A stretch of 64,000 nt of DNA, from contig CBDDCL010000015.1 in NCBI GenBank assembly GCA_965226245.1, forward strand, positions 3,100,001 through 3,164,000. Reading direction: 5' to 3'. Positions within the stretch are counted from its first letter, which is position 1. Every line of letters starts with the position of its first letter. This DNA is from CBDCYS01 sp965226245. Its GTDB lineage: Bacteria > Acidobacteriota > Terriglobia > Bryobacterales > UBA6623. Under the pieces are notes generated by a model. That model worked only from the letters and a program-made list of their open reading frames with translations, was not told where the DNA came from and ran no database searches. This document shows, one piece after another, positions 51,662 to 60,582 of the stretch. A program made the position numbers and the translations under genes.

Positions 51662-53262
51662 TGTAGCACAATAGAAATGTCCCCCTCGGTAGCACAATAG
51701 AAATGTCCCCTTGGGTTTGTTGTTTGTAAGTTTGTAAGAGAGAATCGTCGTCGTCGGGGCTGTGGGAATGTGGGAATCGCTTTAGCGATTTCCAAGGGAC
51801 GGTGGGAAGGGTGGGAAACCGGTCGTTGCGATGCGAACCCTCTTCGCTGTTCGCCGAGGTTTTCCACGCTTTCCATCCGGCCCGTCATTTCCACAGCCCT
51901 GCCTTTTTATGTCGTCGCCGCGCGCTTTTTCGAACGCAGTGACTTACGCCAGGGGTGGTCCGCGGCCGGCTTGGACCGCCGCGGAACCGCTCGTTGTTTC
52001 GGCTCTGGGCGCGGCTTCGGCTGCGGCCGGGCGATCTCTTCAAAAGCTACCGCGCGGCCTTCGTAGACCACTTGCAACTCGGCCTCTCGCGCTTGCTGCA
52101 CGGTGACTCTCGCGCCCGCTCCCAGAGCCTGATTGCGCTGCGGTTTCAACTGCAAAAAACGGTTCTCGAAACGTACCACCAGGTCGTTGGAGACCACCCG
52201 CTCGGCCTCCAAGCAAAACACCCACTTCAAGTCCAGGCGCTTCGATAGAGGTTGGTGAAAGTCCGCTCCCGCCGCTGCTTCGCAGGTAAACTTGGCGTTG
52301 TGTTCGTCCAGATACTGCTCGTCGAGATAGCGGTTCGCCGCCTCGTAATCGGCAATGCCTTGGAGCCGCATCTTCTTGATCAGGCGGTCTTGATGCGTGC
52401 CGTGATGGCGTTCCACGCGGCCCTTCGCTTGCGGCGACGAAGCGGCGATGATACCAATGCCGAGCTTGGCGCACATGCGCCCGAACTGCGTCTGGGGCTC
52501 GATGCCTTCGAGCGCTTCGCGCGACGTCGGCTGGCGCTGGTAGACGTTCTTCCAGTCGCAATACAACGCCTTCGGAACGCCGTATTGACGCACCCAGGCT
52601 TGGAGCAGATCGGCCGCCGCCCAAGTCGTTTCCTCGCTGGAGAAACGGCACAACGCCCGGCCGGTCGCATCGTCGACGAAGTTCATCATGCAGCCTTTCG
52701 GGCCGCGTCCTTCGAGCCAGTCGTGGTGCGAGCCGTCGAGTTGAATCAGCTCGCCGAAGTGCGCTTTGCGCTGCCGCCGCTGGCGATGCGGCTGGCGCTT
52801 GCGGCTCCGGCTCCACAGACCCGCGGCGAGCATCCAACGCCGCAAGGTTTCGGGCGGCACTTCGAGACTGTGATCGGCCGCCAGATGTTCCGACGCCAGC
52901 GTCGGCCCAAAGCGCTCGTGCGGCTCGCCCGAATAGTTCTCGCGCACCAACTCGAGAACCTGCTCGCGTCGCTTGTCATCGGCTCGGTTCGAAGCGCGCC
53001 CGACGTTGCCATGCACGAGAGCTTTGCTCCCCCCCTCGCCGTAACGCTTCTTGAGACGCTTCGCCTGGCGGTAGCTGACGTCCAGCAGCTCGGCCGCCTC
53101 GGTCAATTTCAGTTCGCCTCGTTTCACTCGGCTCAGCACTTCGCCGCGCCTCACTTCCTTTGCACTCATCGATGTCCTTTCCAATCTCGGCTCCTCCTTC
53201 GGAGCCTCAGATTAGGGGACATTTCTATTGGGTGCTCAAGGGGACATTATCATTGGGTTACA
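51662..53262. mobile_element. IS1202-like (ISNCY group) insertion sequence
   Basis: Each end carries two subterminal repeats: TAGCACAATAGAAATGTCCC twice at 51665-51710, and GGGGACATTTCTATTG plus GGGGACATTATCATTG at 53214-53256. Outer ends TGTAGCACAATAGA and the complement of TCATTGGGTTACA match imperfectly. It encloses one full transposase gene and starts about 20 bp from the end of MITE copy 2. Confidence 0.8.
51907..53184 (-). CDS. IS1202/ISNCY-type transposase
   Basis: A 425-residue protein. N-terminal HTH (LTEAAELLDVSYRQAKRLKK) and rve integrase core: LIQLDGSHHDW (first Asp), YCDWKNVY (second Asp) and KGRVERHHGTHQDRL (Glu). The frame is intact and of normal length; Met6 (53169) is an alternative start. 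The element may be active. Confidence 0.92.
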   Translation of the reverse strand: MERTSMSAKEVRRGEVLSRVKRGELKLTEAAELLDVSYRQAKRLKKRYGEGGSKALVHGNVGRASNRADDKRREQVLELVRENYSGEPHERFGPTLASEHLAADHSLEVPPETLRRWMLAAGLWSRSRKRQPHRQRRQRKAHFGELIQLDGSHHDWLEGRGPKGCMMNFVDDATGRALCRFSSEETTWAAADLLQAWVRQYGVPKALYCDWKNVYQRQPTSREALEGIEPQTQFGRMCAKLGIGIIAASSPQAKGRVERHHGTHQDRLIKKMRLQGIADYEAANRYLDEQYLDEHNAKFTCEAAAGADFHQPLSKRLDLKWVFCLEAERVVSNDLVVRFENRFLQLKPQRNQALGAGARVTVQQAREAELQVVYEGRAVAFEEIARPQPKPRPEPKQRAVPRRSKPAADHPWRKSLRSKKRAATT

Positions 53263-53268
53263 ACAGCC

Positions 53269-53318
53269 GCGGCGGTGACAGATGCGGCGGTGACAGATGC
53301 GGCGGTGACAGATGCAGG
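53269..53318 (+). repeat. 15-bp tandem repeat beside the IS1202-like element
   Basis: Three units of GCGGCGGTGACAGAT with a degenerate fourth (GCAGGGATGACTG). It lies between the IS end and the zinc-ribbon gene. Confidence 0.7.
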
Positions 53319-53335
53319 GATGACTGTGCAAGGCG

Positions 53336-53722
53336 TTAGACCCGGAACGGCAACTCGATCAGGATCTCGTCTTGTTGGGCAAAGGGGGCTCCGCAATGGG
53401 GACAGCACTGAAAGGGATAAGGAGTTGGTTGCTCATACTCGCCGCCGCACTCGCCGCATTGGATCTCGTCCTGGCCGTAGCGCTCGTTTTCGATCACTCT
53501 GCGAGACTCGTCCAAACGGGGCTCGCGGCCGGTAATGGATAAAGCGCACCAGGGGCAGAAGCTGTAGGACTCGAAGTCGCCCTCGGGATAAGGCAGCAGA
53601 CATTGGCGGCAGCAGTGAGTGTTGCTCTCAGCCCGCTCGAGGTAGCCGAGCATTTCCGCCCGAAGCCGGAGCATCTTGCGGCGAATCCTGTCTCTGGTGT
53701 CCTCGTTCATGTCTTGCGGCAT
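53336..53722 (-). CDS. Zinc-ribbon protein of unknown function
   Basis: A 128-residue protein with eight cysteines in four CxxC pairs (CRQC, CPWC, CGEC, CPHC), which would form two zinc ribbons, at about residues 38-60 and 89-112. The N-terminus is helical and basic. No partner domain is recognised. Met5 (53710) is an alternative start. It lies 24 bp downstream of the aminotransferase-fold gene on the same strand. Confidence 0.7.
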   Translation of the reverse strand: MPQDMNEDTRDRIRRKMLRLRAEMLGYLERAESNTHCCRQCLLPYPEGDFESYSFCPWCALSITGREPRLDESRRVIENERYGQDEIQCGECGGEYEQPTPYPFQCCPHCGAPFAQQDEILIELPFRV

Positions 53723-53746
53723 GGAGGCGCGGTTGGTACAAGATTG

Positions 53747-55015
53747 CTAGGCTAGCAGGCGCCGCTGGCTTTTGACTCCTTCGACGGCTCGCTCGACGTG
53801 CTCCATCGTGTTGTAGAGGTGCGGGCAGAGTCGCAAGCCTCCGGTGGTGGCGCCGGCGATGCCATGATCGTGATACATAGCATCCACGAGTTTCTGGCGG
53901 TTTTCGGAGGGCACGCCGATGATGCACACGCCGGCGCTCAGTGCTTCTTTCCGCGGCGTGACGAGTTTGGCTCCGGCTTGTTGCAGCCCCGCCTTGAGCG
54001 CGGCGGCAAGTTCGAGCAGGCGCGCTTCCACCCTCGCGGGCTGGATCATGTTATGAAAGTCCGCCGCCGTGACGATAGCGGAGAGGGCGGCGTCGTCACG
54101 TTGTCCGAAAGACTCGAATTTGCGGGCGCCCTTGACATTGGGGTCAGCGTCGTTTCCCCATCCCGGCGCGACGATATTGGGCCAGATTTGCGGGATTCTC
54201 TCTTCCTTGACGTAGAGCAGGCCGACTTCCTTGGGGCCGCAGAACCACTTGTGAGCGCTGGCGGTGTAGGAATCACACCCCAGTTCCCGAAGGTTGACGT
54301 CCAGGGCGCCCCAGGTTTGCGCGCCGTCGACGTGGAAGTAGATCCCGCGCCGATGGGCCATCTCCGCCAACTCCCGAACCGGTAAGCGAATGCCACTCAG
54401 ATTCGAGACATGTGTCACGGAAAGAACTTTGGCTCGCGAGGTCAGGGCCTTCTGGAATGGATCAATCAGCTCACCGTTACTGGTTGGGTTGCTGGGAACC
54501 GCGACGCGTTTCACCGCAAGACCGAATCGCGCGGCCCGAACTTCCCAAGCGACATTGTTCGTGGGATGATTCTGTTCCCACAAGACGATCTCATCCCCGC
54601 GATTGAGCGACAGGCCGTTATTGATGGTGTTGTTGGCCTCGCTGGTGTTCCTGACGAGGGCGATCTCGTCGGCGCTGACGCCTAGCTGGGCGGCCACCTT
54701 TTCTCGCGCTTGCTCCAGAATCCCCTTGAATTTCGCGCGGTTGTTGGAAGAGCAATCGACATCGATGTCGCGAGTCAGCTCAGCGACGCGTTCGGCGACG
54801 GCGCGCGGGGAGGGACACAGATTCGCCGCGTTCATGGGCACCTTGTCTTCGAGAAACGCGAACTGTTCGCGGACGAGGCTCCAGTAGTTGTCGCCGCCCG
54901 AGCTCGCGGCCAGTAGCGGCGACAACTCGGCTAGGGTCGAGACGGCGGCGGGTGCGAATGCCGCGGCCCCGGCGAGTTGTTGCATGAAGGAACGACGGGA
55001 TGCGGATTTAGACAT
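53747..55015 (-). CDS. Tat-exported class V aminotransferase-fold protein
   Basis: A 422-residue protein from ATG 55013-55015. The N-terminus has a twin-arginine motif (SRRSFMQ) and an Ala-rich h-region. The PLP fold is clear: NTSEANNTINNGLSLNRGDE, FHVDGAQTWGALDV (Asp binding PLP), SAHKWFCGPKEVGLLYV (Schiff-base Lys) and a C-terminal GLRLCPHLYNTMEHVERAV. It resembles isopenicillin-N-epimerase/cysteine-desulfurase-like enzymes exported by Tat; the substrate is unknown. Confidence 0.88.
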   Translation of the reverse strand: MSKSASRRSFMQQLAGAAAFAPAAVSTLAELSPLLAASSGGDNYWSLVREQFAFLEDKVPMNAANLCPSPRAVAERVAELTRDIDVDCSSNNRAKFKGILEQAREKVAAQLGVSADEIALVRNTSEANNTINNGLSLNRGDEIVLWEQNHPTNNVAWEVRAARFGLAVKRVAVPSNPTSNGELIDPFQKALTSRAKVLSVTHVSNLSGIRLPVRELAEMAHRRGIYFHVDGAQTWGALDVNLRELGCDSYTASAHKWFCGPKEVGLLYVKEERIPQIWPNIVAPGWGNDADPNVKGARKFESFGQRDDAALSAIVTAADFHNMIQPARVEARLLELAAALKAGLQQAGAKLVTPRKEALSAGVCIIGVPSENRQKLVDAMYHDHGIAGATTGGLRLCPHLYNTMEHVERAVEGVKSQRRLLA

Positions 55016-55649
55016 GGACAGCCTCCTTGTTGGGCCAATCGGATGTTGAGCCAATGATAGCGCATGGAAGTCTGCTAACGCAGACGAGCCGCGAGGAAAC
55101 AAGGCTTCCACGGCCGCTGCCGACGTGGGTGCGTTTTCGGGCGAGGACCACGGGCTCTAAACAGCGCCCGGGTGATGGTTGCCGAAGGGCCGGATTTCCG
55201 CTACTGGGGCAAAGTGTGCTGTTTTCGTTGACTTCCCTGGCTTTTGGGGTGCTATGCACGTTAAAGCTCGACTTTACGCGGTTTGGCGTGAATTTGGAGG
55301 TGACGGGTAAGTCGTTTTGTTTCAGTGTCCTCAAACGCTGATTGCAGTATTTTGCAGAAAATTTCATGATATGGGGATTTTTTGGTCCTTGCAGAGCCCA
55401 GTTCGCCTTCTCATTGGTTTGTGAATGATCGTTTGTCATTCAATCGATTCACCGCTATCAGCATAGCGGATCGGTTGCGGGCGTTTCCCCCTGAGCGGGA
55501 AAAACTTGTTGAGAACACGGGGAATATGTTTCTTAGAACTACGTGACTGGTTCGGGGGATCTTGCGAATTTCGCGAATTGGGAGGGGGCCAGCCCGTTGG
55601 GACCGGTCGGATTCTTGGCCGCCCCAGGCCTGCAAGGCCGGGGGGGCAG
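55016..55649. other. No gene seen
   Basis: A spacer between the Tat-exported enzyme and the IS1634 element. It contains the promoter region of the former. Frames on both strands lack recognisable similarity; bases 55360-55560 are AT-richer than the surroundings. Confidence 0.5.
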
Positions 55650-57662
55650 CCTAGCCCATGTTTGCCAAAAACATCTGTAAGTGATTGAAAATACGGGAGC
55701 GGGGTTCCGGGTGTGCCACTACATGCGAGGTTTTCGGCCGGGGCCGCCCGGCGGCGTGCGGTCGCGGATCCCCAGTGCCTGCAGCACTTGTTGGGCGCGC
55801 CGCGTCCCCCGCGTCACCAGCCGCTTGGCGCCGCCGTCGGGCAACTCCAGATCCAGCAGTTGCACCGTCGTCAGCGCCCCCAGCGCCTCCTCGGCGGACA
55901 AGTCCATGCCCGCTTGTTTCAGTTTCCGCTGGACCGCATGCTTCAGCAGCAGCGCCAGCGCCGCCACAAAAATGTGCGCCTCCACCCGCCGCGGCGTCTG
56001 ATGGTAGATCGGCCGCATCTCGATCACATCCTTGAGATCGCGAAAAGCCCGCTCCACTTCCATCAACTCTTTGTAGCGGCTGACCGCCTGCAGCGGCGTC
56101 AAGTCCTGCTCCTCGGTCTGGATCAAATACTTGCCCTCCAGCGCTTTCTCGCGCGGCAGCTTCTGCGGATCTTCGAAATAGCGGAAGCGCCCCGCTTCGT
56201 ATGCCCACCCAAAGTAGCGCTGCCCGTGATGACGACTGAGGATGCGCGCCGCCGCCGCCCCCACCTTCTCGGGCGCCTTGAGCCGGCCCGCGGCCACCCG
56301 TTTCACCAGCGCTTCCAGCTGCTCGCCCAGCGCCTCCATGGCCCGCTCCCGCTGTGCCCGCTCGTACTGCTCGCGCTCCTCGCTGTGGACCACAAACACC
56401 CGCACGCCGGGCTCGTCGCCGGCCACCTCCTGCACCTGGGTGCGCGGCGGGCCGCTTTTCTCCGCGGCGGTGATGCCCGGCGGACACTCCTGCCATTCCC
56501 CCTGCGCTTGCTCGATGTAACGATCCACCTGCTCCCGCCGCCGCCGGTTCAGCCCCAGCAAATAGCCCTGCCCGCGGCGGCGCAGCAGCGCCACGTTGCC
56601 ACTCGTCATCATGCCGCGATCGCTGACCCACACCACACGCTCGAGCCCGAAGCGCTGGCGCACGTCGTCGAGTACTTTCTCCACCGTCTGCGCGTCGCGC
56701 CGCTTGCCGCCAAACACATGATGGGCGATCGGCCAGCTGTCCACCCGCACCACGCCCACCAATACCTGGCGGTTCTGCGGACGCCCGTCACGGCTGTAGC
56801 CGTAGGCGGCCAACCCCTCCGGCCCGCGGCCCTCGAAGCAGGTCGAGGTCAGATCGTAGAAAACCAACTCGGCGCGCAGCGAAAACAGGTCCCGCAGCCT
56901 CAGGAACAGTTGCTTCTCGATCGTCGCCTTGTGCGTCTGCAGGGCGTCGAGGGTGCGATACCAGCCGTGGAGTTGGCCGTCTTTGACGCGCACTCGCGGA
57001 CGGCGGCTGCGGCGGCGCTCTTCGTCGTCGCGCCAGGCCGGCAGCCAGCGCCGCCCAGCCCGGTCGCAGACGAATTCTTTCTGCAGCCAGCGCGCCAGCC
57101 CGTGCTCGCTGCTGGGCTCGGCGAGCCGGTTAGCCACCAGCACGAGCACGCGGTCGGCCAGCCGCGCCTGGCCCCGCGGCGGGCGGCCTTCGAGCTGGTC
57201 GAGGATGGTTTCCAACCCCAGCTGCCGCCACAGCTGGCCGAGGGCCAACACGCGCCCCCAGGGCGGCGCTTGTTCGGCGGCCAAAGTGTCGGAGGCGACA
57301 TAGCGGCGCTGCGGGTCGAGCAGCCGCAGCAGGGGGTCGAGTTGGGCGGTCAGCCGGTCTTTGCGTCCCAGGCTGACGATGACGCGCTGGCGGGTGCGGC
57401 CGTGGTTGTCGCGGTAGGACTCGGCGAGTTGGATGTACTCGTCGACTTTGCCCGAGGGGCGGCGGACGGAGGTGAGGCGGGGGAACACGAATTATGGAAT
57501 GACAACACGATTATAGCGCAAATACAAGCATCAATCAAGCGAACTATGAAGTTAAATCGAACTATCCGTGACAACACAAAATGGGGATTTCCCACCCCCG
57601 CCCTAAGGAATTCAATAACTTAGCTCCCCACTGCCTCCGAAATGTGGCAAACATGGGCTAGG
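55650..57662. mobile_element. IS1634-family insertion sequence
   Basis: The ends CCTAGCCCATGTTTGCCA (55650) and TGGCAAACATGGGCTAGG (to 57662) are perfect 18-bp inverted repeats. A target duplication is not obvious. The right end cuts the 5' end of an integrase gene. Confidence 0.85.
55719..57488 (-). CDS. IS1634-family transposase
   Basis: A 589-residue DDE transposase. LVFYDLTSTCFEG holds the first Asp, VVWVSDRGMMTSGN the second, and YKELMEVERAFRDLKDVIEM the Glu block; TPRRVEAHIFVAALALLLKH is a family hallmark. The frame is intact. Confidence 0.93.
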   Translation of the reverse strand: MFPRLTSVRRPSGKVDEYIQLAESYRDNHGRTRQRVIVSLGRKDRLTAQLDPLLRLLDPQRRYVASDTLAAEQAPPWGRVLALGQLWRQLGLETILDQLEGRPPRGQARLADRVLVLVANRLAEPSSEHGLARWLQKEFVCDRAGRRWLPAWRDDEERRRSRRPRVRVKDGQLHGWYRTLDALQTHKATIEKQLFLRLRDLFSLRAELVFYDLTSTCFEGRGPEGLAAYGYSRDGRPQNRQVLVGVVRVDSWPIAHHVFGGKRRDAQTVEKVLDDVRQRFGLERVVWVSDRGMMTSGNVALLRRRGQGYLLGLNRRRREQVDRYIEQAQGEWQECPPGITAAEKSGPPRTQVQEVAGDEPGVRVFVVHSEEREQYERAQRERAMEALGEQLEALVKRVAAGRLKAPEKVGAAAARILSRHHGQRYFGWAYEAGRFRYFEDPQKLPREKALEGKYLIQTEEQDLTPLQAVSRYKELMEVERAFRDLKDVIEMRPIYHQTPRRVEAHIFVAALALLLKHAVQRKLKQAGMDLSAEEALGALTTVQLLDLELPDGGAKRLVTRGTRRAQQVLQALGIRDRTPPGGPGRKPRM

Positions 57663-58777
57663 AAATGCCCGCACCGCAGTAAGGGGCAGTACTTCACAAA
57701 ATGCAACTGCCCAATTTGGTGTGATGGGGAGCTGGCGGGCCAGCGCTGGCGGCACTCTCTGAGGACAAGGGACTGGCGGCGAGCGTTTAGAAAGCTGGCG
57801 CGATTCGAAAGCGTAGGTGAAGCAAGCCAAACTCTGGCGGAAAAACCTATCCATGAGGCCGTTGAGGCATTTCTCGAGGCGAGTCGCGACTTAGCGCCGG
57901 GAACACAGCGGAACTACCGCCGAACTCTGAGATGCCTGGAGGACCTGGCCCGAGAACGCAGTTTACCTTACGTGTCGGACTTCAGCGTGGACGCTGTCGA
58001 CGGCTTCCGAGCGTCCAGAAATATCAACGCGTTGACATGGACCAAAGAACTTCAGATCCTGCGGCACTTCTTCAAATTCTGTGGGGTGTGAAAGTGGACC
58101 GACGAGAATCCAGCAAGGTTGGTGGAGATGCCGAAGAACATCAAGCCGGCACTGCGGGAGCCTTACACGCGAGACGAAATCATCAGGATTCTGGCGGCCT
58201 GCGATCGTATTGGCCGGAACGCCTACGAGCGGATTCGGGCGCGTGCGATGGTGCTGCTGCTGCGTTATACCGGCCTCCGCATCTCGGACGTTGCGATACT
58301 GGAGAAGGAACGCGTTCGCGACGGCGAGATTCACCTCTACACAGCCAAGAACGGCAGACCAGTAAGACTGCCGGTTCACCCAGGACTGCGCGCTGCGCTG
58401 GACAGACTACCCAGGCCTCGCGCGGCTGCTGAAGACTGCAAGTATTTCTTCTGGTCTGGACATGGGTCAAAGCGCTGTATTATCCGGAATGCAAGGCGGA
58501 CGCTGGCTGCGTTTTTTGAGGCGTCTCGTGTCGAGAACGCTCAGGCACACCGCTTCCGCCACAGGTTGGCTACCGAGATCCTGGAGATAGGGGGCGCCAT
58601 CGACGAGGCGGCGGACATTCTGGGCAACAGTCCGGCCATCATCCGAAAGCACTATGCGAAGTCGTCCCTGAGGCGTCAGCAACGCATCTCAGGGCTGATG
58701 CAGAGGGTCTTTTCTGGTACAAATTTGGTACACGCGAGAAAAAATCCTGTAAGTGACTCATTTCAAAGTGGTAATAT
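57663..58777 (+). pseudogene. Tyrosine recombinase (integrase), 5' end cut by IS1634 and interrupted by a TGA
   Basis: The N-terminal part (KCPHRSKGQYFTKCNCPIW, then SAM-like core-binding domain PIHEAVEAFLEASRDLAPGT) runs to TGA at 58089-58091. The same frame continues KWTDENPARLVEMPKN and the catalytic domain: GLRISDVAI (Arg), HRFRH (His-x-x-Arg), IRKHYAKSS (Tyr). The IS1634 right end replaces the natural start. The frame reads on into the antisense of tRNA-Ala. Such placement is typical of islands integrated at the 3' end of a tRNA gene. It is inactive as it stands. Confidence 0.88.
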
Positions 58778-58853
58778 TGGTGGACGACATGGGACTCGAA
58801 CCCACGACCTCGGCGTTGCGAACGCCGCGCTCTCCCAACTGAGCTAGCCGCCC
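58778..58853 (-). tRNA. tRNA-Ala (anticodon CGC)
   Basis: A 76-nt gene on the minus strand. GGGCGGC pairs with GTCGTCC, discriminator A and encoded CCA. The D-arm GCTCAGTTGGGAGAGC, anticodon stem CGGCG/CGCCG with loop TTCGCAA (anticodon CGC) and T-arm GTGGGTTCGAGTCCCAT are all normal. Confidence 0.95.
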
Positions 58854-59160
58854 CTGAGAACCGCCACCGTCAGTATATCACGCAGCCCGAATTCAGCCCC
58901 GCTCGAACCCATCGCCCGACTGCCTTTTCACCACCGAGTGAACGAAACCGGGCGGCATTCCCTGGGCCGTTGATGGCTGTTTCCATCCTAAGCTATTACT
59001 TTCCGGCGCAAAAAGGAGCGGTTAAGTCCTTTAACGTCCGCCGACCCGGCGAGCGGTTTGTGCAAGAACGACGCTGCTGCTCCCCCGGACCGACGCCCGG
59101 GCTGAGGCCCGCCGGCCCTCCAGCGTAAAACATTTTCTTCCCCGAATGTCATTTTCCCGC
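58854..59160. other. No gene seen
   Basis: A region upstream of tRNA-Ala (its promoter side) and of the DUF6788-like remnant. No frame with recognisable similarity. Confidence 0.5.
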
Positions 59161-59189
59161 TTGACAAGGAGCCCTGCCTGTGATATCCT
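59161..59189 (+). promoter_or_regulatory. Sigma-70-type promoter
   Basis: TTGACA (59161-59166), 17 bases, TATCCT (59184-59189). The GTG start at 59201 is only 11 bases further on, so the transcript would be nearly leaderless. Confidence 0.5.
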
Positions 59190-59200
59190 AACATTTATCA

Positions 59201-59650
59201 GTGAGTAGGAATAAGCTCCTCCAGCAACTCCTCGCCGCCGCCCAGTCCATGATCCAAGGCGGGCTGTCGGAAACCACCCGACGCTGCGGCCAACCCCGCT
59301 GCACCTGCCAACCCGATCCCGCCCGCCGCCACGGGCCCCAGCTGTATCTGACTTTCCGCAGCGAGGGCAACAGCCGCGCCCTGTATGTGCCCAGCGAGTA
59401 GGCCGAGGCCGTCCGCGAGGCGCACGCCACCTGGGCAAGGTTTGGGAAACTCAGCTCGCAGCTCGCCGCCGCCAGAAACTCGAGCCGGCCTAGCGCCAGT
59501 TGCTGGCCGCGACGGGCCGGGTGGTGGCCCCAGCCAAGCGCTTTTCGGCCGAGCTCGCCGGCGGCCTCAAGAGCTGCGCCGGCGTGCTCGAGCAAGCCGC
59601 TTTGCAAGGATACCGGCAATACTTAGACCGAAGTTCCAGGGGCAAAACGA
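59201..59650 (+). pseudogene. DUF6788-like small protein, decayed
   Basis: From GTG 59201: LLQQLLAAAQSMIQGGLSET, RRCGQPRCTCQPDPARRHGP, LYLTFRSEGN, then a TAG at 59399. The same frame goes on EAVREAHATWARFGKLSSQL. A C-terminal part (EQAALQGYRQYLDRSS) appears in another frame near 59590-59640. The CGxPxCxCxxD-RHGP pattern is that of DUF6788 proteins, often found beside transposases. Confidence 0.7.
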
Positions 59651-59705
59651 CAGTAAGTCATTGATTCTAAGGCGCAAAGGCACCTGGTGAGATTCGCTTT
59701 TCTGG

Positions 59706-60068
59706 CTACAGGCCCAGCAGCTCCAAGGCCCGCTTTTGCAGCGCCGTCGGGGCGGTCCGTTGTTCGAACGTGGCCGCGCTCCCCTCGCCGCCGACCCGGC
59801 AGGTGTTTTGGCAGCGCGTCGCCAGCGCGTCGAGCAACGTCGCGAAGCTGTGCACGGGCAACCCCCCGGAAGTGCGGCGGCGGGCCTTTTTCTTCTTCAC
59901 CGCCGCCGAAGGCTGTGCCGGCGCCACCGGGTCCCGTTGCTGCCGGTCAGCCTCCAGCTGCTCGTCTTCAAACAGCAACTCCGCCCACGCTTGGCGCATC
60001 CGCCACTCCACGTAATAGGCCAGCAGACACAAAAAAATGTGCGCCCGCACGTGGTCCGGCGTGTCGGC
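59706..60068 (-). pseudogene. C-terminal remnant of a second IS1634-like transposase
   Basis: About 120 residues: DHVRAHIFLCLLAYYVEWRM, AWAELLFEDEQL, GLPVHSFATLLDALATRCQN, TALQKRALELLGL. This is the typical end of one IS1634 subgroup, distinct from the copy at 55719. The catalytic part is missing; at about 60070 it joins RND efflux sequence. Confidence 0.8.
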
Positions 60069-60582
60069 CCCTGGAACTTCGACTTAGTCACCGAGGAACT
60101 AGAGGCGGCAATCCGCGAAGTCGCGGAAATCAATTTCATCGAGTCCACTTCACGAGCCGGAGTTTCGATCATCACTCTGGAGCTGAAGGCGGCCGTCACG
60201 GACCCGGCGCCGGTTTGGTCGGAGATCCGGGACAAGATTTCCAACGACGCCTGAAAACGATCCCCGAAGTGCTTCACACCCGCGCCATGCTCGACGGTGG
60301 TGAGGCCAAGGTTTGGCTGGCACTCGACGAAAACGAAGCCCGCCTCGCGGGTCTCACGTTGAACGAGATCTCCGCTCAGCTTGAAGGCAACCTGGAAGGC
60401 CGGCACGGCGGGTCGGTCCTGGAAGACACGGAGAGCTTGCCGGTGCGCATCCGCTTCGGCAACGGCGATCGCAGTGAGCTGGGCTCAGTCAGTTCGGTGC
60501 ACTTGATCGCGCCGGACGGTGCGGGCTGGATTCCTGTCTCGGCTTTGGGCGGGCTTAGCGTCCGGCCGGCGATGAGTTCTAT

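Noticed and set aside
52252..53535. 427-residue frame antisense to the IS1202-like transposase
   Set aside because: A shadow frame that runs past the IS terminus into the tandem repeat and the zinc-ribbon gene.
55713..57623. 636-residue frame antisense to the IS1634 transposase
   Set aside because: A mirror of the transposase reading frame, rich in Gln, His, Pro and Arg, extending through the IS end.
58089..58091. In-frame TGA in the integrase as possible selenocysteine
   Set aside because: Tyrosine recombinases have no selenocysteine, the residue is outside the active site, no SECIS-like hairpin follows, and the gene is already damaged at its 5' end.
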